Shown: positions 26,283 through 33,943 of the stretch, piece by piece | How the letters are laid out: each line of letters starts with the position of its first letter | Position numbering within the stretch: position 1 is the first letter of the stretch | Notes under the pieces: generated by a model | Database searches by the model: none | Told to the model about the DNA's origin: nothing | Seen by the model: the letters and a program-made list of their open reading frames with translations, nothing else | Assembly: GCA_016291405.1 (NCBI GenBank) | Contig: JAEEXG010000006.1 | Coordinates: 1 to 64,000 of the forward strand | Source of the DNA: Lachnospiraceae bacterium | Lineage (GTDB): Bacteria; Bacillota; Clostridia; Lachnospirales; Lachnospiraceae | Direction of reading: 5' to 3' | DNA: 64,000 nucleotides | Position numbers and translations under genes: made by a program

Positions 26283-27757
26283 TTCTTTCCTTTCTTATCC
26301 TTCACGCTTTTATTTAGCTTCGCCGCAACCGCTATTAGCTCTGCATAAGCGTTTGGAGAATTAACTGATTCTATATATTTTTCACTAAATGCATTTCTTC
26401 CAAGCAAATAGTGGATATAGTCTTCTTCCGATTCTTCGTATTCTTTGCTGTTATCTATGTAATCGCAAAGCATCATTTCATAGGCGTTTCTAAGCTGATC
26501 CACCACTTCGGTGGTTTCAGGGTCTATGCCAAATCTTGCCTTATCTCCCGCATCGGACTTTGCCTTTATACGGGCTTTAAATGAATTCATTAGTAAAGCA
26601 CAATATGTCCTATTTGTGCCTCTTGAGGTTGAAAGATATGTTATTGCGGCATCAAGTGTCGCTCTTCCGTCATAGGCAGCCCCTGCATTTAATTTTAGAT
26701 AATCCAAAATAATCTGGTTATAAACGCCGTTTCCCGTAGCCTTAAACATTTCCGCTGCAGCTCTGTACATCTGGTCGCTTGTTACAATGTCTTTGTTTGC
26801 TTCCAAACATTTCCAGGCTTTGCTTGCAGCCTGAAATGCTCTTTGAGAAAGGCCTTGGTCAAACTGTTTATAGTCCATTGAAAACTTTGCAAGGCAGGCG
26901 CAAAAATAAGCTGTTGCTCTTGTAGTCTCTCCCCCTACAGCAAGTTTCTTTTCACGCTCTCCGGGTAAATTTTGCAAAGAAACCGATGTGTACACACCGC
27001 CTGTTTCCTGGTTTTGCATTTTTAAAAGCCATTCTATTTCGAAGGCAGCTTCATCCAAAATGTCGGGGATCTTGTTTCCGCTAAACTCGTATCCGTAGTC
27101 ATCCGTAAAGGCGCTTGGATAGAATTCATAAGCCGTGCATAAATCCATAACGGAAAGGCAGGCTTCCACCACATCCTTTTGTCCGCCTTCGGCCGTATGC
27201 CATCCACCGCTTACATCCATGGTCACGGTTAAGTCGCTTTCAAAAGGAACGCTCTCTAAATGGCAATTATCGCACCTTAACTCATGAAGCTTTGAAAAGG
27301 CCTTTAGTAACGTATCTTCATAAACAAACTCTCTTATAAAAAAGGATTTACTCTTTCCTAAAAGTTCAGCCTCAATGTAATAGCATCCGGCTGTACTAAA
27401 ATCTGAAAAATCCGCAACCCCTGTAAGCTTTCCGTCTTCTTCCATGGAAGGCTTTCTTTTGACACTTCCTCTGAAAACTTCCTCATGGGTATTTGCATCC
27501 TTAACTACAAAAACAGCAGGAAGGTTTTCCCCTGCCAGTATGGCTTCTTTTGTCTTATTTAATTCATATCCGTTTAAATCAACACAGATTCCGGGGTACG
27601 CTCCCGGCACTTCATAGTCTATCTTTGCCTCTGAAAGCATAGACGTTTTTCCGGACAGTTCTTTTACAAATGTGGTTTTTTCCTGGATTTTAACTTCTTT
27701 TCCACATCCTGTAAGGAGGGCTAAGCAAAGCAAAATCGCTACTATTCGTTTTTTCAT
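26279..27757 (-). CDS. GH9-like lipoprotein lacking the GH9 catalytic motif
   Basis: 492 residues. A lipoprotein signal (LLTGC) leads to a cellulase N-terminal Ig-like domain (about 40-160, VDLNGYELNKTKEAIL) and a GH9 barrel (KIPDILDEAAFEIEWLLKMQ, TGGVYTSVS, YLLGRNAFSEKY). In active GH9 enzymes a DAGD motif follows DVSGGWY. Here the same place reads DVSGGWHTAEGGQKDV, so both catalytic aspartates are missing. The C-terminal His and acid Glu motifs (HxR, NE) are not visible either. It is therefore probably a binding or scaffold protein. It is the first gene of an operon with ddl and murF, with a 4-base overlap to ddl, suggesting a cell-wall role. Confidence 0.85.
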   Translation of the reverse strand: MKKRIVAILLCLALLTGCGKEVKIQEKTTFVKELSGKTSMLSEAKIDYEVPGAYPGICVDLNGYELNKTKEAILAGENLPAVFVVKDANTHEEVFRGSVKRKPSMEEDGKLTGVADFSDFSTAGCYYIEAELLGKSKSFFIREFVYEDTLLKAFSKLHELRCDNCHLESVPFESDLTVTMDVSGGWHTAEGGQKDVVEACLSVMDLCTAYEFYPSAFTDDYGYEFSGNKIPDILDEAAFEIEWLLKMQNQETGGVYTSVSLQNLPGEREKKLAVGGETTRATAYFCACLAKFSMDYKQFDQGLSQRAFQAASKAWKCLEANKDIVTSDQMYRAAAEMFKATGNGVYNQIILDYLKLNAGAAYDGRATLDAAITYLSTSRGTNRTYCALLMNSFKARIKAKSDAGDKARFGIDPETTEVVDQLRNAYEMMLCDYIDNSKEYEESEEDYIHYLLGRNAFSEKYIESVNSPNAYAELIAVAAKLNKSVKDKKGKK

Positions 27758-27830
27758 TAAGCTCTCCTTTTTAGTAAACCTATCCTATTATACAACGATT
27801 TTCGAATTTATACTAATTGCCAAAAGTGCC

Positions 27831-27857
27831 TTATTTATTTACATTTCCTGCCGATAT
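27831..27857 (+). promoter_or_regulatory. Sigma-28-like promoter of the EF-hand gene
   Basis: GCCGATAT (27850-27857) is a perfect sigma-28 -10. Fifteen bases upstream is TTAT where TAAA would be expected, so the -35 is weak. It reads toward the gene starting at 27938. Confidence 0.55.
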
Positions 27858-27937
27858 ATTTAATACAAGGACGTTTTTTTGAAATGGATTTTTCAAAAAG
27901 CGTCTATTTTTTTCTTTAAAGGAGGGTAAACAACCAA

Positions 27938-29080
27938 TTGAGAATCAGTTCCTATCAACTAGGAATGGACTCCGAGAGACGTTACACGTCTACTCAATCT
28001 TCTCGCTTTTATCGCGAGGTAAGTGTAAGCAATGTAGAGACAACAGGAAGTCAGCTTACACCAAATCTTTTTAACCAGTTTCTTCCAAAGGATAACGGAA
28101 AGAGCGACTGCGAAGGTCTTCCCGCTTTTGAATCTTTAGAAGAAGAACCTCTTGGCACCAAGGGGCTTGAAGATTACCTTGGGAAAGAAGATGCCATCAA
28201 AGATGCTTACGATTTGTTAAGCAAGCGTGCCGGCATCAAAACTTATTCCCTTGCGCCGGAGAGGGATGCAGCATCAGCTTTCCAAAAGCTTCACCAGGAT
28301 TTCTTGTCACGGATTCTTGATCTTTTATTTAGAAAGAAAGAGGATTGTAAGAAAGAAAATGCGCTTGAAGAAACAGATGGTGCCACAGCGGATACAGGTT
28401 CTTTAAGCAGAATTTCAACCACCTACTGCACAGAAAGCTTCTACATGGAATCAGAGTTTACTTCGTTTACAGCCGCAGGAATTGTAAACACAGATGACGG
28501 AAGAAGCATTAATGTTAATCTTAACATTTCAATGTCTTCTACCTTCATAGACTATTTCTCAACTTCCATAACAAACATTTCTTATCAGTTTACGGATCCT
28601 TTGGTGGTGAACTTATCGGAAGCTCCCGCAGACTTAAAGGACTTAAAGTTTTTCTTTGACTTAGACTGTGACGGCGTTAAAGAAGAAATTTCAAACTTTT
28701 CTTCAAACAGTGCTTTCCTTGCACTTGATTTAAACGAGGACGGAAAGATTAATGACGGTTCCGAATTATTCGGAGCAAAGTCAGGAGACGGTTTTGCGGA
28801 TTTAGCAAAATACGACTCAGATAACAACGGCTGGATTGATGAAAACGACGAAATCTTTTCTCTTCTTAAAATCTGGGGCAAAGACCCTGAGGGAAACGAT
28901 TTAATCTATTCTCTTAAAGACAAAAACATCGGTGCCATTTGCTTACAAAATGCCGACACAGACCACATGGTTCGTTCTCACGAAACCTACGATCCCAACG
29001 GGCGAATAAGAAAAACCGGAATCTTTCTTTACGAAGACGGAAACGTAGGCACCATACAGCATGTGGATTTTGCTTCATAA
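27938..29080 (+). CDS. EF-hand calcium-binding protein of unknown function
   Basis: 380 residues starting at TTG behind AAAGGAGGG (spacing about 11 bases, slightly long; no nearby ATG). There is no signal peptide. The N-terminal half is unfamiliar. The C-terminal part (about 225-320) has three calcium-loop motifs: DLDCDGVKEEI, DLNEDGKINDGSELFG and DSDNNGWIDENDEIF. Proteins with this last block occur widely in secreted or surface contexts. The sigma-28-like promoter suggests a link with motility. Its partner is unknown. Confidence 0.8.
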   Translation: MRISSYQLGMDSERRYTSTQSSRFYREVSVSNVETTGSQLTPNLFNQFLPKDNGKSDCEGLPAFESLEEEPLGTKGLEDYLGKEDAIKDAYDLLSKRAGIKTYSLAPERDAASAFQKLHQDFLSRILDLLFRKKEDCKKENALEETDGATADTGSLSRISTTYCTESFYMESEFTSFTAAGIVNTDDGRSINVNLNISMSSTFIDYFSTSITNISYQFTDPLVVNLSEAPADLKDLKFFFDLDCDGVKEEISNFSSNSAFLALDLNEDGKINDGSELFGAKSGDGFADLAKYDSDNNGWIDENDEIFSLLKIWGKDPEGNDLIYSLKDKNIGAICLQNADTDHMVRSHETYDPNGRIRKTGIFLYEDGNVGTIQHVDFAS

Positions 29081-29086
29081 ACAGTC

Positions 29087-29113
29087 GGAGAGGGCTTTCG
29101 CCCTCTCCTTTTT
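29087..29113 (+). terminator. Terminator of the EF-hand gene
   Basis: GGAGAGGGC and GCCCTCTCC pair around TTTC, then TTTTT. Confidence 0.88.
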
Positions 29114-29118
29114 AATAT

Positions 29119-29213
29119 GGCAGGCGGATGATTTATCATGTCGCAAAACGAAGCAACGCTCCGCTAAAAGCGCTTCTTAAGTGTTTTGCGACATGATAAA
29201 TCATCCGCCTGCC
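29119..29213. repeat. Perfect 31-bp inverted repeat with 33-base centre
   Basis: Left arm 29119-29149 begins GGCAGGCGGATGATTTATCA; right arm 29183-29213 is its exact reverse complement (31 of 31). The centre carries smaller complementary pieces (GAAGC with GCTTC), so the whole 95 bases can fold into one long hairpin. It fills the gap between two convergent genes. No T-run follows on either side, so it is not a standard terminator. I saw no second copy in this window. Confidence 0.9.
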
Positions 29214-29232
29214 TTCATAAAGCAAACTCTTT

Positions 29233-30990
29233 CTAAGGTTTTACATTTATTACAGGTCGTACACCAAGTTTTGTATCTACGTAATTACTTCCGTCTACAG
29301 CTCCCATCGCATCTATATAATCTGCCGCGTTTCCGGCCTTATCAAACGATCTTAGCCACTGTGTTGTATTACCGTTTGCTTTGGACACATCAACCCCTGT
29401 AAAGTCTTTCATTTTTTCAGAATTTTCTTTGGTCCATTCATACCCATTGTTTGAGAGTGCATAAGCCGTGGGCTTTGCATATAATCTTTCATCAAATGCA
29501 TCCAGGAAAGCTGCGCATTTTGCTTCATAAGAATCATATTCTTTGTTTAAAACGCTTGCATCGACTCCAAAGTAAGAATATGTCTCCTCTTTAGAAAGAA
29601 CATAAGCAAAGTCAAAAGAATGTACTCCGTCTGAGTTTTCAAGATCCTTATGAACGATTTTTTCTCTCTCGATATCCGAGAATGCCTCATCAAGGAAATT
29701 TGAATTAAGCCAATTTCTTAAACTGCTGTCTGCCCAGGTTGTAGGCTTAGTCTCGTTATAAACTTTTGTATCAAGAACATCTACGGAAATTAAGGTTAAT
29801 GTTTTTCCTTCCTTATCAAGTACGTACCAAGCAATATCTTCTTTTCCGTTATTTTTATTTCCGTCCTGCTCATACTTTCCAAAGTATACGGTATAACCTA
29901 TCTGTGCATCCTCTAAGTTAAGAACCACTACATCGCTCTTTGTATGAGCAAATCTCTTTTCTGTTATATCAAGGTTTTCATCTGTATTTTTCTTTGGATA
30001 ATCAAGTCTCTTTCCAAATCTTACTTCTTCTTCGACACGCCTTGTAACATATTCTTCTTTAGCTTTCATGTCGATGATTTCAAGAAGGTCCTGATCTGAC
30101 AATTCCTCTTTCGGAAGATAGTAATTATTGTCATAGTCGCAGAAAGCAACGCCTGTACCGAAGTATTCATCCGGAAATGAAATTAAAGTCAAGACTTTAG
30201 AAGGTCTGCTTAGGCCTGCCATATAGCTTTGTTTTAACTCTTCGTAGCGTTCTTCTTCCGATGAAGAAAGTCCGTCTCCTGTAGCTCTTACAAAGGTACT
30301 TCCCAATTCACTATTTGAATAGTGGAATAATATCCAATAAAAATCTACTTCTTCATCATTCATGTCCTTAAATAAATCGTTTAATTCAAGGGATTTTTCG
30401 TCCCCTGCTTCCACGCTTTTATAAAGTACATAATCTTCTTTCGCGATGTAATCAATGATCTCAAGGATTTCTTCGTCTTTTAATTCTCTCTTAGGAAGAT
30501 GAAGAACGTTTTCTTCTCCCTTCCCCGTGATAATAAGATATGCACCACATTTAAGAATTACCTTCTTGTTTTCCACAAGCGGAAGTGCTTTCTCAGGGTG
30601 CTTTAAGCTTGACTTGTATTCTTTTTCCAAAGAAGCATACCTTTTTGATTCTTCATCGGTGTATGCTCTGTTCATGGAAAAAATTACTTCCCCGCTATTT
30701 TCCACAGCTACATATATCTTTTCCATTGTTTCATTTTCAATGCCTTGATACTCTTTATATCTGTTGTATACTGCAGCAGCCATTGTGCCGGAGCCTGCCA
30801 AAAGCACAAATATCAAAACGGCAGCGGCTACTGACACTATATTAAACTTGTGTGTCGTCTCTTTTGCTTTACTATTGTTTTTCTTTTCGCATATTTCCGA
30901 AATAGCATTTTCTTTTGCATCCAAAACTTTTTTCGGAACAGAAATATCTTGCGAAAAGATTCTTTCTATGTCTAACTCACTCTTTCTCAT
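29233..30990 (-). CDS. Anti-sigma-like membrane protein with DUF6273 C-terminal domain
   Basis: 585 residues. A short cytoplasmic N-terminus (1-47) is followed by one membrane segment (about 48-72, FNIVSVAAAVLIFVLLAG). Outside lie two tandem repeats of about 90 residues, each with a Y..L...Y...L..P.K.L.L start and a LPK.EL.D...LEIID end. A DUF6273 domain (about 370-585) follows, with AWYVLDKEGKTLTLIS, LRNWLNSNFLDEAF, TQWLRS and LGVRPVI. It overlaps the upstream ECF sigma gene by 4 bases, so it is very likely its anti-sigma factor. The DUF6273 part may sense a cell-surface signal, which is an inference. Confidence 0.85.
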   Translation of the reverse strand: MRKSELDIERIFSQDISVPKKVLDAKENAISEICEKKNNSKAKETTHKFNIVSVAAAVLIFVLLAGSGTMAAAVYNRYKEYQGIENETMEKIYVAVENSGEVIFSMNRAYTDEESKRYASLEKEYKSSLKHPEKALPLVENKKVILKCGAYLIITGKGEENVLHLPKRELKDEEILEIIDYIAKEDYVLYKSVEAGDEKSLELNDLFKDMNDEEVDFYWILFHYSNSELGSTFVRATGDGLSSSEEERYEELKQSYMAGLSRPSKVLTLISFPDEYFGTGVAFCDYDNNYYLPKEELSDQDLLEIIDMKAKEEYVTRRVEEEVRFGKRLDYPKKNTDENLDITEKRFAHTKSDVVVLNLEDAQIGYTVYFGKYEQDGNKNNGKEDIAWYVLDKEGKTLTLISVDVLDTKVYNETKPTTWADSSLRNWLNSNFLDEAFSDIEREKIVHKDLENSDGVHSFDFAYVLSKEETYSYFGVDASVLNKEYDSYEAKCAAFLDAFDERLYAKPTAYALSNNGYEWTKENSEKMKDFTGVDVSKANGNTTQWLRSFDKAGNAADYIDAMGAVDGSNYVDTKLGVRPVINVKP

Positions 30991-31502
30991 ACCGATTGCT
31001 CCTCATAGTATTTTTTTAATTGCTCCCTTGCCCTCGATAGTCTGGTGCGGACCGTATTATCGGGAATATTTAAAATCCTCGATATCTCCTTTGTGGAAAA
31101 GCCTTGAGAATAATAAAGCACGGTGACAACTCTGTACTTTTCATCAAGCACATCTAAAGCTTCTTTAAACTCAATGTCGTGCTCATCTTCCTTACCCTCA
31201 TCAAAGGGCTCGTCTTCAAAGTAAACAATTTTTTTATTCTGCTCTAAAACCTTATAACACTCATTAATAAGAATCCTTGTAATCCACGTCTTAAAGAATT
31301 GATTCTTTTTTAGTGTCGGTAGCTTTTCCCAGCAAATCAAAATCGTTTCCTGAATCGCGTCCGCCGCATCCTCGTTGTTTTTTAGAATTGCATAGGCTGT
31401 TTTGTATAATGATTGCATTTGCGAATCAATTAGTTTAGAGAAAGCATCGGCATTCTTTCTCTTTGCAGCCTTCACAAGCCTTTCAATTTGTATGTCGCTC
31501 AT
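30987..31502 (-). CDS. ECF-type RNA polymerase sigma factor
   Basis: 171 residues with sigma region 2 (SKLIDSQMQSLYKTAYAILK, NNEDAADAIQETIL) and region 4 (VVTVLYYSQGFSTKEISRIL, DNTVRTRLSRAREQLK). The start is the ATG next to GGGGGAG; the spacing is short, and a further ATG 16 codons upstream lacks a site. It is first in a two-gene operon with its probable anti-sigma factor. Phased GACATAAAA repeats sit just before its promoter. Confidence 0.92.
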   Translation of the reverse strand: MSDIQIERLVKAAKRKNADAFSKLIDSQMQSLYKTAYAILKNNEDAADAIQETILICWEKLPTLKKNQFFKTWITRILINECYKVLEQNKKIVYFEDEPFDEGKEDEHDIEFKEALDVLDEKYRVVTVLYYSQGFSTKEISRILNIPDNTVRTRLSRAREQLKKYYEEQSV

Positions 31503-31548
31503 TTCTCCCCCATCTTTCTTTATATTTGAAAGAGTGTTTTGCCCTTTC

Positions 31549-31607
31549 ATTATATTAGATTATGTTACGACATAAAATGTTTCATTTTGTCATAAAAAGA
31601 CATAAAA
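31549..31607 (-). promoter_or_regulatory. ECF operon promoter with phased direct repeats
   Basis: A TATAAT (31549-31554) lies 17 bases from a poor -35 (TTTTAT, 31572-31577). On the plus strand GACATAAAA starts at 31569 and 31599, and GTCATAAAA at 31589: spacings of 20 and 10 bases put them on one face of the helix. This looks like activator sites. Confidence 0.45.
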
Positions 31608-31632
31608 AAACTGCAGGCAATTTTGCCTGCAG
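31604..31632 (-). terminator. Terminator of the ileS-glgP-aconitase unit
   Basis: CTGCAGGCAAA and TTTGCCTGCAG form an 11-bp stem followed by TTTTTTT on the minus strand. Confidence 0.9.
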
Positions 31633-31644
31633 CCATAAACTGTT

Positions 31645-33927
31645 TTATACCGCGTTGTAATTAATAAGACATCCTTTAAGAATTATCTCTCTTTCTTCAT
31701 CGGTTAAATCGCCTAAATGAAGAGTAAATTCTTTAAGGCCGTCTTTCTTTACTGCGTAAGCCTTAATGTTATCGTTCTTTTCGATAACGGCTTTCTTGAT
31801 GTCGGGGATGAAAATGTAGTCTCCCTTAGTGAAAGGTAAATCGCCCTTTTCGATTACGAAAGGAAGCATGCCCCAGTTAATAAGGTTCGAGCGGTATCTC
31901 TTTGTGGCATATTCGTTTGCGATGTTAGCCCAGCCGCCTAAAACCTTCTGGCATGATGCTGCCTGTTCTCTTGCGGAGCCGTCGCCCGGTTTAACCGCAA
32001 AGATTGTGGAACCGATTCCAAACTTTTCGTGGTTCATATCAGGGAACTTTTCTCTTACCTTACTCATTACATCATGAAGCTCAGGAAGTGCCTGACAAGG
32101 CTTTTCTGAGCCGTCACCTGAAAGAACAGCTTCTCTTGCCTTTTCTGCCTTTTGAACTTCTTTTGCAAGGCCCACATATTCAGGGTCTTTTCTTGAAAGA
32201 GTAAACTCTGCAAGTCCCAAAGGATTTGATCTGTAAGATGAAGTTTCTCCCGAAGGAATAAGCTCATCCGTTGTGGTAACGGGATCGTGGATTTCAGATA
32301 CCACCTTAAGTAAAAGGTTATCTGTAAGTGCCACCATCTTAGGCCAGTCTTTAATGTTCGGGCCCATCTTAATTTCCTGAGTGGGGTCAGCCACGCCGTG
32401 AGAATCAAATACTCTGTTTTTATAAATTGAAGTATCGAAATAATACTTATACTTTTTAAGCTCTTTATCTACATCAGTAGCAGGTGTAAGGAAGCCTTTG
32501 TTTGCAGCTGTTGCAGCAATTGAACGAGCGTCCATAAGTGCAACGGAAGCAATCTGACCATTCTGAATCTTAGAACCTTCTCTGTTCGGGAAGTTTCTTG
32601 TTGAATGGCGAATCGAGAATGCATTATTTGAAGGTGTATCTCCTGCGCCAAAACAAGGTCCGCAGAATGCAGTCTTTACAACTGCGCCTGACTGAATAAG
32701 CTTTGTCACGCATCCGTTCTTTACAAGCTCAATGTAAATAGGAGTTGATGCGGGATATACGCTAAATGTGAATTCATCGCTTCCGATATAAGAATCTTCA
32801 ATGATGTCTGCAGCAGCACAGATATTTTCAAATCCGCCGCCTGCACATCCTGCGATGATTCCCTGCTCAACGTATAACTTTCCGTCTCGAATCTTATCCT
32901 GCAAAGAGTACTTTACTTTTTCGCCAAAAGAAACCTTTGCGCGTTCTTCAACTTCGTGAAGCACGTCTTTAAGGTTTTTATTAACATCTTCGATGGTGTA
33001 AACATTTGAAGGATGGAAAGGCATCGCAATCATAGGTTTAACCTTTGATAAATCAACTTCCACCATTCCATCATAGTATGCCACATCCGAAGGCTTTAAT
33101 TCCTTGTATGCTTCTTTTCTTGCATGGATATCATAAAACTCTTCAATCTTTTCATCTGTTACCCAGATTGAAGAAAGACATGTGGTTTCCGTGGTCATTA
33201 CATCGATTCCGATACGGAAATCTGCCGATAAGTTCTTAACTCCCGGTCCCACAAATTCCATTACTTTATTATTTACATATCCGTTTGCAAATACAGCTCC
33301 GATAATTGCAAGGGCTACGTCCTGAGGGCCAACGCCTTTGACAGGTTCTCCCTTAAGATAAACCCCCACTACCTTAGGCATATTGATGTCATAGGTCTGA
33401 GAAAGAAGCTGCTTTACAAGCTCGGGTCCGCCTTCGCCCACAGCCATGGTGCCAAGTGCACCGTATCTTGTGTGTGAATCGGAACCTAGAATCATTGCGC
33501 CGCTTTCAGCAAGCATTTCACGCGCAAACTGGTGAATAACCGCCTGATGAGGGGGCACGTAAATTCCGCCGTATCTTTTTGCACAGCTTAAACCAAATAC
33601 ATGGTCATCTTCGTTGATTGTTCCTCCAACAGCACAAAGTGAGTTGTGACAGTTGGTAAGTACGTAGGGAATCGGGAACTTGGTAAGGCCCGAAGCTCTT
33701 GCCGTCTGAATGATTCCTACGAATGTGATGTCGTGCGATGTAAGCTTATCAAACTTAATCTTAAGCTTATTCATATCGCCGCTTGTGTTATGAGCCTTTA
33801 AAATATTGTATGCAATAGTACCCTTCTTTGCTTCCGATGCATTGAAGTTTCCAGCTTTGCCATCAGCTTCAGAAACTATGTCCACACCGTTAACAAGGTA
33901 GGCTCCGCCTTCATGTAATTTAATCAT
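31645..33927 (-). CDS. Aconitate hydratase family protein
   Basis: 760 residues of the aconitase family, interconverting citrate and isocitrate with a 4Fe-4S cluster. Seen: [22 protein letters not shown], shortened here to [19 protein letters not shown]; the cluster cysteines in [12 protein letters not shown] and CGPCFGAGD; and the swivel-domain [15 protein letters not shown]. The length and layout match the YbhJ-like branch, so a related hydratase activity cannot be excluded. It starts 16 bases after glgP, with GGGG 11 bases before the ATG. Confidence 0.88.
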   Translation of the reverse strand: MIKLHEGGAYLVNGVDIVSEADGKAGNFNASEAKKGTIAYNILKAHNTSGDMNKLKIKFDKLTSHDITFVGIIQTARASGLTKFPIPYVLTNCHNSLCAVGGTINEDDHVFGLSCAKRYGGIYVPPHQAVIHQFAREMLAESGAMILGSDSHTRYGALGTMAVGEGGPELVKQLLSQTYDINMPKVVGVYLKGEPVKGVGPQDVALAIIGAVFANGYVNNKVMEFVGPGVKNLSADFRIGIDVMTTETTCLSSIWVTDEKIEEFYDIHARKEAYKELKPSDVAYYDGMVEVDLSKVKPMIAMPFHPSNVYTIEDVNKNLKDVLHEVEERAKVSFGEKVKYSLQDKIRDGKLYVEQGIIAGCAGGGFENICAAADIIEDSYIGSDEFTFSVYPASTPIYIELVKNGCVTKLIQSGAVVKTAFCGPCFGAGDTPSNNAFSIRHSTRNFPNREGSKIQNGQIASVALMDARSIAATAANKGFLTPATDVDKELKKYKYYFDTSIYKNRVFDSHGVADPTQEIKMGPNIKDWPKMVALTDNLLLKVVSEIHDPVTTTDELIPSGETSSYRSNPLGLAEFTLSRKDPEYVGLAKEVQKAEKAREAVLSGDGSEKPCQALPELHDVMSKVREKFPDMNHEKFGIGSTIFAVKPGDGSAREQAASCQKVLGGWANIANEYATKRYRSNLINWGMLPFVIEKGDLPFTKGDYIFIPDIKKAVIEKNDNIKAYAVKKDGLKEFTLHLGDLTDEEREIILKGCLINYNAV

Positions 33928-33943
33928 GGATTAAGTTACCCCT

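Noticed and set aside
27787..27792. TATAAT before the GH9-like gene as a full promoter
   Set aside because: The -10 is good, but no convincing -35 lies 16-18 bases upstream, so I did not list it as a feature.
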